Source: Dichloromethanomonas sp964477085 (GTDB lineage Bacteria > Bacillota > Desulfitobacteriia > Desulfitobacteriales > Syntrophobotulaceae). From it: a DNA stretch of 64,000 bases. Under the pieces are notes generated by a model that ran no database searches, was not told the origin of the DNA, and saw only the letters and a program-made list of their open reading frames with translations. Made by a program: the position numbers and the translations under genes. Below are positions 7,754-16,715 of this stretch, piece after piece (position 1 is the first letter of the stretch; each line of letters opens with the position of its first letter). Where the stretch lies: contig CAYZDF010000001.1 in NCBI GenBank assembly GCA_964477085.1, positions 70,751 through 134,750 of the forward strand. Direction: 5' to 3'.

Positions 7754-9187
7754 TCATGATTTGCTGAGAGATATCAAGATACTTGTTCCCTCTGAACCAT
7801 GGCTTACGGCCCAAACTCTCCCATGATGACTTTCAACAATCTGTTTAGCAATAGCGAGACCGAGACCGCTTCCTTTGATTTCACTTCTTGCTTTATCAGA
7901 ACGATAGAACCGGTCAAAAATATAGGGCAAATCAGCTTCACCAATACCAGTACCATTATCCCGGATTTCAATAATAAGACTTGATTTCGTTTCTCTCAGA
8001 ATAATACTTATTTCTCCAGGTACTTTATTCATATATTTTCTGGCATTGTCTAAGATATTGGTGATGACCCGTTTCATTCTATCCCGGTCTAAAAGAGTGT
8101 AACGTTTAGCAGGCAATAAGTTTTTACATACAATGTGAATATTTGATTCTTCATACTCAGCTTCATATTCTGCAATACAGTCATAGATATAATTTTCGAT
8201 ACCCGTCTTTTGAAAATCGAAAGGTATTTGTTTGACATCAAGTTTAGCATAAAGTAATAAGTCATCAATCATCTGATCAACTTGCTGAGCCTTAATATAG
8301 ATCGTTTTAAGATATTTCTCTGTTTTCTCCGGTGTACGGGTGATCCCATCAAGAATACCCTCAACATAGCCCTTGATGGTTGTAACAGGCGTTTTTAAAT
8401 CATGTGAAATACTTGATACCAACATTTTGCGATTATCTTCATACTTTAGTTGGGTATTGATGGATTCTTTTAGTTTAATCCGCATGACTTCGAGGTCACG
8501 ACACAACGCTTGAATCTCACGATCCCCTTCCTCGGCAATCTGAAAATTAAGATTGCCTTTAGAGATTTCTGCTGCAGCCTTTTGAAGATTATGGAGAGGA
8601 GTAACAAGTGTTCGCGAAAACTGATACGATACAAAAATGGTCGTAAGCATAAAGGAAATAATAAAAGTCACAGCAAGCAAAGCAAGAAAGGAACCTAAAT
8701 TTGCTTCTGTATGCTGAAAAGGAGCGAGTAAAACGATAGAAGCAGGAGCACCATCGTTTAACTGAAATTGGATAAGTTCAACAGAATAGGATAGTTTCCC
8801 GATTTTTATGGGCTCCTTTCCTCTTTGATTTTTACCAATCTCCAGATACTTAGCTACATCGATTTTACTGAAATTACGAGAAGTATACAGGATTCGGTCA
8901 TCATTTAGAATAATAAGTTCTCCATTAATGGAAGACAGCTTTTCTTGTAAATGCTGTTGGAAACTAAGATCTTCAATAATGTCAGGATTCTGATTCAAAA
9001 AGCTTTTTTGGTTACCGATAAGCTCAAATTTGATCTCAGAAATTCGTTGGAAGTTTTGAAAAGACAATTGAGAATCAAACATTTTACCGAAAATAAAAAT
9101 ATAAGCCAAAGCGACAACCACAGTGAGAAGCAATGGAATAATCACTGCGATAGCGTTGGCTGCAATTAAGCGTTTCGTCAGGTTCAT
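7754..9187 (-). CDS. Membrane sensor histidine kinase
   Basis: The 477-residue kinase has a first membrane segment (about 10-33), an extracytoplasmic sensor of about 130 residues, a second segment (about 165-188) and a HAMP domain (about 190-243). The dimerisation/H-box SISHDLKTPVTT follows, with H262. The ATP-binding domain carries the N-box ITNILDNARKYM, the G1 box DNGTGIG and the G2 box GSGLGLAIAK. All catalytic motifs are intact. The sensor domain does not resemble one I can name. It lies 8 bases after the ABC permease gene and 13 before the regulator. Confidence 0.93.
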   Translation of the reverse strand: MNLTKRLIAANAIAVIIPLLLTVVVALAYIFIFGKMFDSQLSFQNFQRISEIKFELIGNQKSFLNQNPDIIEDLSFQQHLQEKLSSINGELIILNDDRILYTSRNFSKIDVAKYLEIGKNQRGKEPIKIGKLSYSVELIQFQLNDGAPASIVLLAPFQHTEANLGSFLALLAVTFIISFMLTTIFVSYQFSRTLVTPLHNLQKAAAEISKGNLNFQIAEEGDREIQALCRDLEVMRIKLKESINTQLKYEDNRKMLVSSISHDLKTPVTTIKGYVEGILDGITRTPEKTEKYLKTIYIKAQQVDQMIDDLLLYAKLDVKQIPFDFQKTGIENYIYDCIAEYEAEYEESNIHIVCKNLLPAKRYTLLDRDRMKRVITNILDNARKYMNKVPGEISIILRETKSSLIIEIRDNGTGIGEADLPYIFDRFYRSDKARSEIKGSGLGLAIAKQIVESHHGRVWAVSHGSEGTSILISLSKS

Positions 9188-9195
9188 CTCGTCAC

Positions 9196-9948
9196 CTAGA
9201 ACTCTTTTTTATCAAAAAAGTAATACCCAGCTGTAAAGAACATTATAGCATATCCCAGCATAATGAATAGCTGACGGATAATCTTACTCAGGGGAAATGA
9301 GCTTGCCAGCCATAGATTATACCAGTCGAGTTGACTTGTGATCAGTAAACTGGCGTAAGAAGAGAAAAATACGCCAACTGCTTTTAAAGCAAGAAAAATG
9401 AGGATGGAGGCGAAAAACACGGAAGTGCCTGATTTCAGAATGTTGGATAGAAGAGCTATCCCTAAGGACAGAACAAATAAAGGAAGTACGCTTACTAAGT
9501 AAGCCATTATCATTTTGGCAAAATAACCTGAACTAGCCGAATTAGCGTTGAATATTAAACCAGTTAGTGTTGAAAGCACAATTAATAAAACAAGATTGGC
9601 TAAAATAAATAAGGTAATGGCACTAATTTTAGCGGTAAATATTTTAATACGACTGACAGGACGGGTTAATGTCACACGCATCAGGTTATGTGAGAATTCT
9701 CCCGAGAAGCAGTCAATGGTAATTAAGGCGGTAAAAAGAGGCAGAACGGTATTAACGACAACGGATAAGACCAGAATTGGGAACTCTCCGCTCCCCACGC
9801 CTCTGATACCAAAACCACTGCGAACACCGATGATCAGTATTTGTCCAATTACTATAACTAAGATGGAGATAATCAAGGCCACCAGGGCTTTTTTCTTTTT
9901 GTAGAGCTTCTCAAGTTCATTAACGAGTGCTGCTTGGAATACGGCCAT
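9196..9948 (-). CDS. ABC-2 type transporter permease
   Basis: The 250-residue membrane protein has about six hydrophobic segments. The arrangement is typical of ABC-2 exporter permeases: a charged N-terminal lead (ELEKLYKKKKALVAL), then membrane helices, and the motif VTLTRPVSR in the cytoplasmic loop. The ATG at 9948 is chosen for GAGGTGG 8 bases ahead; it overlaps the end of the ATPase gene by 29 bases. A start 14 codons earlier lacks a comparable site. With the ATPase it probably forms an efflux or immunity-type exporter. The substrate is unknown. Confidence 0.85.
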   Translation of the reverse strand: MAVFQAALVNELEKLYKKKKALVALIISILVIVIGQILIIGVRSGFGIRGVGSGEFPILVLSVVVNTVLPLFTALITIDCFSGEFSHNLMRVTLTRPVSRIKIFTAKISAITLFILANLVLLIVLSTLTGLIFNANSASSGYFAKMIMAYLVSVLPLFVLSLGIALLSNILKSGTSVFFASILIFLALKAVGVFFSSYASLLITSQLDWYNLWLASSFPLSKIIRQLFIMLGYAIMFFTAGYYFFDKKEF

Positions 9949-10660
9949 TTCTTTCCACCTCACTGACAAAGTAGTTTTCGAGTGTTGCATAGTTATTCAG
10001 AATATTCGGGGTTGTATCGACATTAAGCATTATTCCGTTATAAATGACCCCGATGCGTGTACACGTCAACTCCACATCATGGATGAGATGGCTGGAGATA
10101 AAGAAAGTTGTCTTTTCCGTTTGGGCAAGATAGATTATTAATTTACGGATCTCAATCATCCCTTCCACATCCAGGCCATTTAATGGTTCGTCCAGGATCA
10201 AAACTTTTGGTTTGGAAAGAATAGCGGAAGCCAGTCCCAAACGCTGCTTCATGCCCAAGGAGAATTTACGGGGTTTTTCGTTTTTATATTTTGACATACC
10301 TGTAAGTTCCAAGACTTCTTCAATACGCTTAGCATCAACATTATCATAATAACGAGATAGCTGTTTTAGATTTTCAAAAGCACTTAGATAAGGATAACTC
10401 TCAGCAATCTCAATAAGACAACCCACTTCAGCCATTGCTTTTTCGTAGTGGTCAATGATGCTGTTGCCAAAGATCTTAACATCTCCCCGGTCGGATTGAA
10501 TAAGACCTGTCATCACTTTCATTGCGGTTGTTTTACCGGCGCCATTAGGCCCAAGAAAACCAAAAATGTCCCCTTCGAAAATATCCAGGTTGATATCGCT
10601 AATGCCCCTGCCGTTAGGATAAACCTTAGTAAGGCTTGAGATTTCTATCACTTTTTTCAT
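9920..10660 (-). CDS. ABC transporter ATP-binding protein
   Basis: The 246-residue ATPase has Walker A GPNGAGKTTA (near residue 37), signature FSLGMKQRLGLA, Walker B PKVLILDEP and the switch His in FFISSHL. It resembles the drug/lantibiotic-immunity exporter group (BcrA-like). The ATG at 10660 follows GGAGGCGAATTG. A strong hairpin at 10690-10715 lies between it and the upstream exported-protein gene. Confidence 0.92.
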   Translation of the reverse strand: MKKVIEISSLTKVYPNGRGISDINLDIFEGDIFGFLGPNGAGKTTAMKVMTGLIQSDRGDVKIFGNSIIDHYEKAMAEVGCLIEIAESYPYLSAFENLKQLSRYYDNVDAKRIEEVLELTGMSKYKNEKPRKFSLGMKQRLGLASAILSKPKVLILDEPLNGLDVEGMIEIRKLIIYLAQTEKTTFFISSHLIHDVELTCTRIGVIYNGIMLNVDTTPNILNNYATLENYFVSEVERNGRIPSSTR

Positions 10661-10689
10661 CAATTCGCCTCCATCATATCACGAGCCTA

Positions 10690-10715
10690 TAGCTGCCGAA
10701 CGAATCCGGCAGCTA
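10690..10715 (-). repeat. Strong hairpin between the exported-protein and ABC genes
   Basis: TAGCTGCCG (10690-10698) and CGGCAGCTA (10707-10715) form a GC-rich 9-bp stem, flanked by direct copies of GAGCCTATAG (10683-10692 and 10731-10740). There is no T tract on the minus strand, so RNA processing or partial attenuation inside the operon is more likely than full termination. Confidence 0.5.
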
Positions 10716-10751
10716 CAGGTTTGTTCATCAGAGCCTATAGATTTGTAAAGT

Positions 10752-11993
10752 TTATTCTAAATCGGGGCTGAACATGGAATCAAAACCTAACTCAGAGAAC
10801 GGCATATTCAGATACATATGGATCTTTGCAGTATGCTCGTCAATGTAGAGATTTCCTCTCATCGGATTTCCTGCTTCGTTGACATACTGAAATTCTGCAT
10901 TTCGAGGGTCTTTGTCGAACTTGGCATCGAAGGCAAAAGCCCGTTGGTTCACAGTGTATTCTTCATAGCCCTCTTTGTACTCTTCATAATACTTGCCGGC
11001 GATGGACGTGCTATCAAAATGGGAGATTTGAACGAATCGTTCTCCAATTTTAACAAACTTTCCGTCCTTTTCTATCAGTATATCATTTTTGAATGTTCCG
11101 ACAAATTTTTGAGGGTTAGAAACACCTGGCTGCGATGTGTAGTGTTTACCTTCTTCTTTGATGATTTTTTTACCGGTTGTATCTGGTTTAGAAACAGTGG
11201 TCGTATTGATATCAGATAATTTGAAGAGAAGTTCAACACTAAGCTCATGAACATTACCTTGATCATCTTTGCCTGACAGCATGGAGGTAGCCAAGATGTT
11301 TTCCAGGATACCATCTGTATTGATATAAGCTGACCCCGTTACTTCTTTAATAAAAATATCTTCAGTCAAATGGGGGATACCATCTCTTCGGCCACTGAAT
11401 TCCTGTTTCATCTGTAAGGATGCGATGGCGTTAAAAAGGGAGGGTATCTGTACTTCCGATAAGGAACCAGATAGTTGTTTACTGCCATCTTCATTATCCT
11501 GAACAACAACGTGATCTTTTAAACTGCCGATTAAAGCATCGGCGATTCGCTCTACATCCGGAGCCTCCTTTTGTTTAAAAGGATTTTCAAAGTTATTGAG
11601 TTCACGTTCTTCCGCATACTCAGTGACATAATATGTATCTTCCTGGGAACTGAAACGTATTGAGGCGGTTTTATCATTGTAATAATAAGAGTCATAATCA
11701 TTACCATCAATATTATGACGATTGGAGATGTTTTCAGTTGCTCCCGTTCGGCAATCCATTTTAGTGGATTGATTGTCCGAAGTGATCACTTTGCCGTTAT
11801 CTTTAACAGCAAAGGAAAAATCCATAGTGAAGCTATCAAAGTTCTCTGAGCAGTTATTGGCGGTCGCTTTAATACCGTCCTTTAATTGTTCATAACCACT
11901 TCTATTGGCAATATCAGCAAGGGCAGTAGTAGCCATTAACAGTGCGCCAACAGTGAAACTAATAATGAGAGTTGTTTTTTTCTTCGGTTTCAT
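10752..11993 (-). CDS. Exported protein of unknown function
   Basis: I do not recognise this 413-residue protein. It has an N-terminal signal or anchor (KKKTTLIISFTVGALLMATT, then ALA) and is otherwise hydrophilic, acidic and rich in N, D, Y and E. That suits a secreted or membrane-tethered protein outside the cell. There is no lipobox. AAGGAGTG stands before the ATG. It is the first gene of an operon with an ABC exporter and a two-component system. It could be a sensing or accessory protein for that module, but this rests on context only. Confidence 0.75.
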   Translation of the reverse strand: MKPKKKTTLIISFTVGALLMATTALADIANRSGYEQLKDGIKATANNCSENFDSFTMDFSFAVKDNGKVITSDNQSTKMDCRTGATENISNRHNIDGNDYDSYYYNDKTASIRFSSQEDTYYVTEYAEERELNNFENPFKQKEAPDVERIADALIGSLKDHVVVQDNEDGSKQLSGSLSEVQIPSLFNAIASLQMKQEFSGRRDGIPHLTEDIFIKEVTGSAYINTDGILENILATSMLSGKDDQGNVHELSVELLFKLSDINTTTVSKPDTTGKKIIKEEGKHYTSQPGVSNPQKFVGTFKNDILIEKDGKFVKIGERFVQISHFDSTSIAGKYYEEYKEGYEEYTVNQRAFAFDAKFDKDPRNAEFQYVNEAGNPMRGNLYIDEHTAKIHMYLNMPFSELGFDSMFSPDLE

Positions 11994-12190
11994 TCTAACA
12001 CTCCTTCTCTTATGACTTGAAAGCTTTCTATCTTATTCTAACCAATGCTTCTTGACTTTCTCTAAACAGAATATAAACAATTTATTAATTCATGCTTCAA
12101 AGAGCGTTAGCAATAGATCCAAGTACATGCACCCAAAGGCATGACCTGCAATAAACTGGACTGTGAACATATCATTTGAGGGGTGTTTAT

Positions 12191-13315
12191 ATGAAAGGTA
12201 GTATCAAAAAGGTCTTTCCCGGAGGAAACACCTCAGAAGGTTTCTTTTCTTATTACCGTTACCTTCTGGAAAAGGGCACAAAACGCATCTTTGTGATTAA
12301 AGGTGGGCCTGGCGTAGGAAAATCTACCCTGATGAAAAAGATTGGACAACGAATGGTGGATCTAGGCTATCAAGTTGAATTCCATCATTGTTCATCAGAC
12401 AACAATTCCATAGATGGGATCGCCATACTTGATGCCGGTATTGTGATGGTAGACGGGACAGCTCCCCATATCGTTGATCCCAAATATCCTGGGGGTCTGG
12501 ATGAGATAGTTAACATGGGAGAGTATTGGGATGTTGATGCTATGCAAGTGAACATGGATAATATCATTGCGTCAACCAATGAAGTCAGCCGTTTATTTGC
12601 CAGAGCTTATCGTTTTTTGAATTCTTCCAGAGCAATTGCTGAAAACATTATGGCGATGAACATCCAAAGCATGGATTTTGCACAAGTCAATAAATTAACT
12701 GAGATCCTGGAAAGAGTAGTGCTCGATCATACATACCTACCCGAATCATATGACAGTATTGGCAAGGAAAGACATTTATTCTCTTGTGCTTATACACCGA
12801 AAGGATTTGTGGATTTTACTGATTCCATTTTAAACGGAATGAAGAGAGTGTATTACATCGAAGGGGCAATGGGAACAGGAAAGTCAACGTTAATGGGTAA
12901 AATAGCCAGGAAGGCAGTAGAAAAAGGGCTGGATGTTGAGATCTATCATACGCCATTGATCCCAAGCAAGATCGGGACAATCATCATTAAAAAGCTGAAT
13001 ATCGTTTTTACGACCAGCGAACAATATAAAGAAAACAATTATGAGAGTATTAACCTGAATCAATATCTTGATAAAGGGCTTATGGCTGGTTACGAGGAAG
13101 ATATCCGCAATGACAATGAGTTGCTTAATACCTTGATCAAGAAGGGCATTTCCTATATCCGTAAAGCTAAAGAAGAACACGATGTGCTTGAACAGTATTA
13201 TGTTCCCAATATGAATTTCACCGCTGCCGGCGAGAAGTATGAAGAACTTTTAAGCCGTATCCTTGATCTGGCGGAAAGTGAAATCTCAGCAGCAGCAGCC
13301 AGACTGTATAATTAA
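12191..13315 (+). CDS. Protein with two P-loop NTPase modules (PRK06851-like)
   Basis: The 374-residue protein carries two Walker A motifs, GGPGVGKST (about 38-46) and GAMGTGKST (about 223-231). Each is followed by a similar segment ending in an EF/EIYH-type strand, so it looks like an internal duplication of one ATPase fold. This matches an uncharacterised family of spore-formers that I recall as PRK06851. The ATG at 12191 follows GAGGGGTG. It stands alone between divergent and downstream genes. Function is unknown; nucleotide binding is a firm prediction. Confidence 0.75.
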   Translation: MKGSIKKVFPGGNTSEGFFSYYRYLLEKGTKRIFVIKGGPGVGKSTLMKKIGQRMVDLGYQVEFHHCSSDNNSIDGIAILDAGIVMVDGTAPHIVDPKYPGGLDEIVNMGEYWDVDAMQVNMDNIIASTNEVSRLFARAYRFLNSSRAIAENIMAMNIQSMDFAQVNKLTEILERVVLDHTYLPESYDSIGKERHLFSCAYTPKGFVDFTDSILNGMKRVYYIEGAMGTGKSTLMGKIARKAVEKGLDVEIYHTPLIPSKIGTIIIKKLNIVFTTSEQYKENNYESINLNQYLDKGLMAGYEEDIRNDNELLNTLIKKGISYIRKAKEEHDVLEQYYVPNMNFTAAGEKYEELLSRILDLAESEISAAAARLYN

Positions 13316-13445
13316 AAGACCATAAGTTTAGAACATCTATAGAAGATCAAAGAGCTGCCCTCGAAGTATGCACAAAAGGGTAGCTTAACCTTTCTATATT
13401 AAAGATTAACACCTCAAAAAAAAATTAAGAATAATTTAACCAAAA

Positions 13446-13471
13446 CTTAACACGTTAATGTTAAGATTTTT
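13446..13471 (+). terminator. AT-rich hairpin before the EAL gene
   Basis: CTTAACA (13446-13452) and TGTTAAG (13459-13465) are followed by ATTTTT. It could end the P-loop gene transcript or act as an operator for the next gene 46 bases on. The low GC makes it a weak terminator. Confidence 0.35.
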
Positions 13472-13516
13472 AAGAGCGGATATTTTCTTAACCACAAATT
13501 GCAAGGAGATGTATTA

Positions 13517-15319
13517 ATGCAAGCCGCGTACATGCTTAACTACGATTTGCAAAAAGAATTTGAAATGATCTTAGCAACAAGAGCCGTAACCTCTCATTTC
13601 CAACCGATCGTACGTCTTGCAGACGGTGAAATAATTGGTTATGAAGCTTTAAGCAGAGGACCTGAAGGCTCTGCCTTGTCTTCCCCGCTGGAGTTGCAGC
13701 GGATTGCGGAGATGGAAAGTAAATTATGGGAATTAGAGCTGCTCTTTCGCAAAAAAGCCTTAGAAAAGGCTGTTAATCTTACTAAGGACAAGCTGTTGTT
13801 TATCAATGTCGATCCCAATATCATACGGGATGCAAACTTCCGCAAAGGGTTCACCCGTGAATTCCTGTTGGAATATGGGATATCCCCCAAATCGGTAGTA
13901 TTTGAAATTACGGAAAGAACCGCCATCCAGGATTATACACAGTTTAAGCAAATTCTTAGACATTATACCGACCAAGGGTATATGATCGCTATCGATGATG
14001 TAGGATCAGGTTATTCCGGACTTAAAACCATCAATGAAGTGAGACCGCATTTTATAAAAATGGATATGGATCTTATCCGTAATGTGGATAGGGATCCTTT
14101 CAAACAATCCATGGTTAAAGCTTTGGTCGATATATCTAACAATACAAGTATCAGGCTAATAGCAGAAGGAATTGAACATCCGGAAGAATTGAAGACCCTT
14201 ATCGGTCTGGGAGTTACAGCAGGTCAAGGCTATTATCTACAAAGACCCGTTCCACACTTCTCCGATCTTTCTGATGGAACGCGAGCAATCATTAACCGCT
14301 ATAACAAAATGGCTAATAATCTAAAGACTTATAGCAAGGATTATCACTATATTCTTGATTTGATTAAAACGGAAAAGTTTTTTGGTGTAAAGGAAGAATG
14401 TGCAGTTATTAACGGGCATTTTGATAGTTCGCCATGTTCAGGCGTTTGTATTGTTGAAAATGATTATCCTGTCGGACTAGTCATGAGTAATAAACTGGAT
14501 TCTCAAATGGCGAAACAGTTTGGCTACTCATTGTATTCTAAAAGACCGGTTTCGATTATCATGGACAGGAACCCTCTTATTGTTGATTACTATACACCTG
14601 TCTACCAAGTAGCCAGCCGGGCTATGGCCAGAGCCGAAGAGAATATCTATGACGATATCATAGTAATCAAAGGGTCTCGCTATGCCGGAATTGTGCCCAT
14701 GAAGAAAATTATTGAATATACCTTAAACTACGAAAAAAATTATGCACGGGAGCTTAATCCCCTCACGTCATTACCCGGAAATACCATCATTAACAGGGTG
14801 ATTAAGGATACAATCTCTCATGGCGGCAGACAGTGCATTTATTATTTAGACCTTGACAACTTCAAGGTTTACAACGATGTCTATGGTTTTGAGAATGGGG
14901 ATAAAGTTATTAAGCTAACAGCTGATATTTTACAGAATTCAGTTAAGGATCTCTTCCCTTATAACAGTTTTGTCGGACATATCGGCGGAGACGATTTTAT
15001 CTTTATCGTAGAAAGCAATCCTGATAATTATCCGCTTATCTGTCAAGAAGTTATCGCTAGTTTTGATAAAGAAGTACGGGCCTATTTTTCTGAGGAACAT
15101 AAGCAACTGGGTTATATGGAAGCTGAAGATAGACAGGGTCATAGACAACATTTTGGTCTGACATCTGTATCCATCGTCGGTGTTTATGGAGAGTTGTATA
15201 AGTTCAGCACACCCGAGATTCTGGCTCAACATATGACCAAATTGAAAAAAGAAACGAAAAAGGTTAATTGCAGTTATTACATTATTAGAAATGTTGATTC
15301 TATACTTTATGGGCAGTAA
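13517..15319 (+). CDS. c-di-GMP protein with EAL, CBS-pair and GGDEF-like domains
   Basis: The 600-residue protein begins with an EAL phosphodiesterase domain. Its catalytic residues are visible: YEALSRG, NVDP, EITER, IDDVGSGYSG, FIKMD, AEGIE and QGYYLQRP. A CBS-pair-like middle follows (about 280-410, with YSLYSKRPVSIIMDR). The C-terminal GGDEF-type domain has GGDDF in place of GG(D/E)EF and no RxxD inhibitory site just before it. Hydrolysis of c-di-GMP is therefore likely; cyclase activity is doubtful. The ATG at 13517 follows AAGGAGA. No signal peptide or membrane segment is seen, so it is cytoplasmic. Confidence 0.88.
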   Translation: MQAAYMLNYDLQKEFEMILATRAVTSHFQPIVRLADGEIIGYEALSRGPEGSALSSPLELQRIAEMESKLWELELLFRKKALEKAVNLTKDKLLFINVDPNIIRDANFRKGFTREFLLEYGISPKSVVFEITERTAIQDYTQFKQILRHYTDQGYMIAIDDVGSGYSGLKTINEVRPHFIKMDMDLIRNVDRDPFKQSMVKALVDISNNTSIRLIAEGIEHPEELKTLIGLGVTAGQGYYLQRPVPHFSDLSDGTRAIINRYNKMANNLKTYSKDYHYILDLIKTEKFFGVKEECAVINGHFDSSPCSGVCIVENDYPVGLVMSNKLDSQMAKQFGYSLYSKRPVSIIMDRNPLIVDYYTPVYQVASRAMARAEENIYDDIIVIKGSRYAGIVPMKKIIEYTLNYEKNYARELNPLTSLPGNTIINRVIKDTISHGGRQCIYYLDLDNFKVYNDVYGFENGDKVIKLTADILQNSVKDLFPYNSFVGHIGGDDFIFIVESNPDNYPLICQEVIASFDKEVRAYFSEEHKQLGYMEAEDRQGHRQHFGLTSVSIVGVYGELYKFSTPEILAQHMTKLKKETKKVNCSYYIIRNVDSILYGQ

Positions 15320-15394
15320 CAATTAAATTGATACTGTAATGCTATTCCACTCAGGCCACATCCCAAGAAATTAAGACGTTGAGGAGAAATATTA

Positions 15395-15535
15395 TGAGTA
15401 AGTGCATTTAACACGCAGAAGGAATTGGTTAATCATATTTGCAGAACGAATACAAAAAAACCGATTGAGAAGCTTGTTGGTACAAGTTTTTTTTATTCAG
15501 TTATAAAAAGGGAAAATATTAGCAATGATAGAATA
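15395..15535 (+). pseudogene. Possible frameshifted small ORF
   Basis: GAGGAG stands before an ATG at 15394-15396 that reaches a stop after five codons (MSKCI). In the next frame an open stretch of about 44 codons continues (FNTQKELVNHICRTNTKKP and on) to about 15535. It could be a small gene broken by one frameshift, or chance. No family is recognised. Confidence 0.2.
15471..15494 (+). terminator. Terminator after the EAL gene
   Basis: AGCTTGT (15471-15477) and ACAAGTT (15482-15488), with one G-T pair, are followed by a run of T. It lies about 150 bases after the EAL gene stop. Apart from this and the small broken frame just before it, the gap 15320-15593 shows nothing. Confidence 0.6.
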
Positions 15536-15593
15536 TGACAATATCAAAAATGTGGAACAGACACAACTGACATATCTTTAATGAGGTGGATTT

Positions 15594-16379
15594 ATGGAAA
15601 AGGATGTCTACATGTCCATATCACGAAAATCGCGGGCTCTTCTCAATCGGCAGGAAGGGCTGGATGTAGACTTTAAGATGACCATCAAAGCTGTGGAAGC
15701 AACTGACCTTGTGGCGTTTGCTAACTCGGAAAAAGGCGGTACTATTCTGGTCGGTGTCGGTGAAGCTGAAGATGAGAACAGTATGCAAAAGGGAAAAATA
15801 ATAGGTTGTCTTGTCGGAGATAAGGAGAGGCTTTTTGTATTAAGTAAAGCGGAAAGCTGTGTTCCACCGGTAGAAGTTAATCTGATTATTGAGAATTATG
15901 CCCGTAAACCTTTTTATCGGATTGAAATCCCTTCAGGAAAAGAAAAACCATATTGTACTGCCGGAGGCACGTATAAGATCAGAGGCGATGGGCGTACCAA
16001 TACCTTACTTCCAGGACGGTTACTCTCATTATTTATTGAGAAACAAAGTGAGATTTTTTTTAATCGTTTTCGAGAGGCAACCAAAGAGTTAGGAAAAAGT
16101 ATGTTAAGTTCTAATTCAGAACTGCAAGAAGAACTTCACGGTTTGCTGATTAAGATTTTGAATATGGAGTGCCTGGTAGAGAATCGTTTAGGTAATATTC
16201 AGGAAGGTATAGAATACGCCGAATCCATATCCAATGAAACCGTTTGCAACTTCGATTCTTTATTTGTAGGTGTCAATAAGCTTAAAGACCGGATGAAAAA
16301 GCTGGAAAAGGGTATAGACAAAATTGATAAAAAGATAGATATTTTTATTGAACAAGCCCGCTATGAAAACGGTGAATAA
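15594..16379 (+). CDS. AlbA_2/Schlafen-type putative DNA-binding protein
   Basis: The 261-residue protein has an N-terminal AlbA_2-like domain (about 15-145). It shows the family pattern of an acidic/FK motif (GLDVDFKMT), FANSEKGGTILVGVGE, and PFYRIEIPSGKEKPYCT with the following GGTYKIRGDGRT. In this superfamily the domain binds nucleic acid and sometimes acts as a nuclease. The C-terminus is helical and probably coiled-coil (LKDRMKKLEKGIDKIDKKID). The ATG at 15594 follows GAGGTGG. It is monocistronic. The role is unknown; transcription regulation and defence are both possible. Confidence 0.75.
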   Translation: MEKDVYMSISRKSRALLNRQEGLDVDFKMTIKAVEATDLVAFANSEKGGTILVGVGEAEDENSMQKGKIIGCLVGDKERLFVLSKAESCVPPVEVNLIIENYARKPFYRIEIPSGKEKPYCTAGGTYKIRGDGRTNTLLPGRLLSLFIEKQSEIFFNRFREATKELGKSMLSSNSELQEELHGLLIKILNMECLVENRLGNIQEGIEYAESISNETVCNFDSLFVGVNKLKDRMKKLEKGIDKIDKKIDIFIEQARYENGE

Positions 16380-16715
16380 TCAACTTGAAATTTCTTCATA
16401 AAAATAAATTTACTATTTGAATTATTTTTTTTGTTAAAAACGTATAGAATTATTAGAATATTATGATATAATTACAATATATAGTGTTATCCCGCATATT
16501 TCTATATAATTTAGCTGTTGATATCCAGGTATCGACAGTCTTTTTCTTTTCTTGAGAGCTAGTTTTGACAATTATCCTTTTCCTATGTATTCCAGATCAA
16601 AATACCAGATATCCTATATAATGACGACTCTAGAATAATTCTGACCTAAATCGATATAGTACAAGTCTTAATTGATTGGATAATTGATCGTTAATAACTG
16701 TAACAGGAGGTTGCC
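16380..16715 (+). terminator. Gene-free AT-rich gap with a terminator at 16515-16550
   Basis: CTGTTGAT (16515-16522) pairs with ATCGACAG (16531-16538), with one G-T pair, and is followed by a pyrimidine-rich tail with T runs, ending the AlbA_2 gene. A TATAAT-like box at 16467 has no matching -35. No other structure or gene is seen in the gap. Confidence 0.6.

Noticed and set aside
9548..9904. Plus-strand frame of 118 codons opposite the ABC permease
   Set aside because: It mirrors membrane-helix codons and is rich in Thr, Arg and Ile without any domain. The minus-strand permease is clearly real.
15594..16379. AlbA_2/Schlafen-type protein as part of a phage defence island
   Set aside because: No nuclease, helicase or other defence partner lies beside it; neighbours are a c-di-GMP protein and rRNA processing genes.
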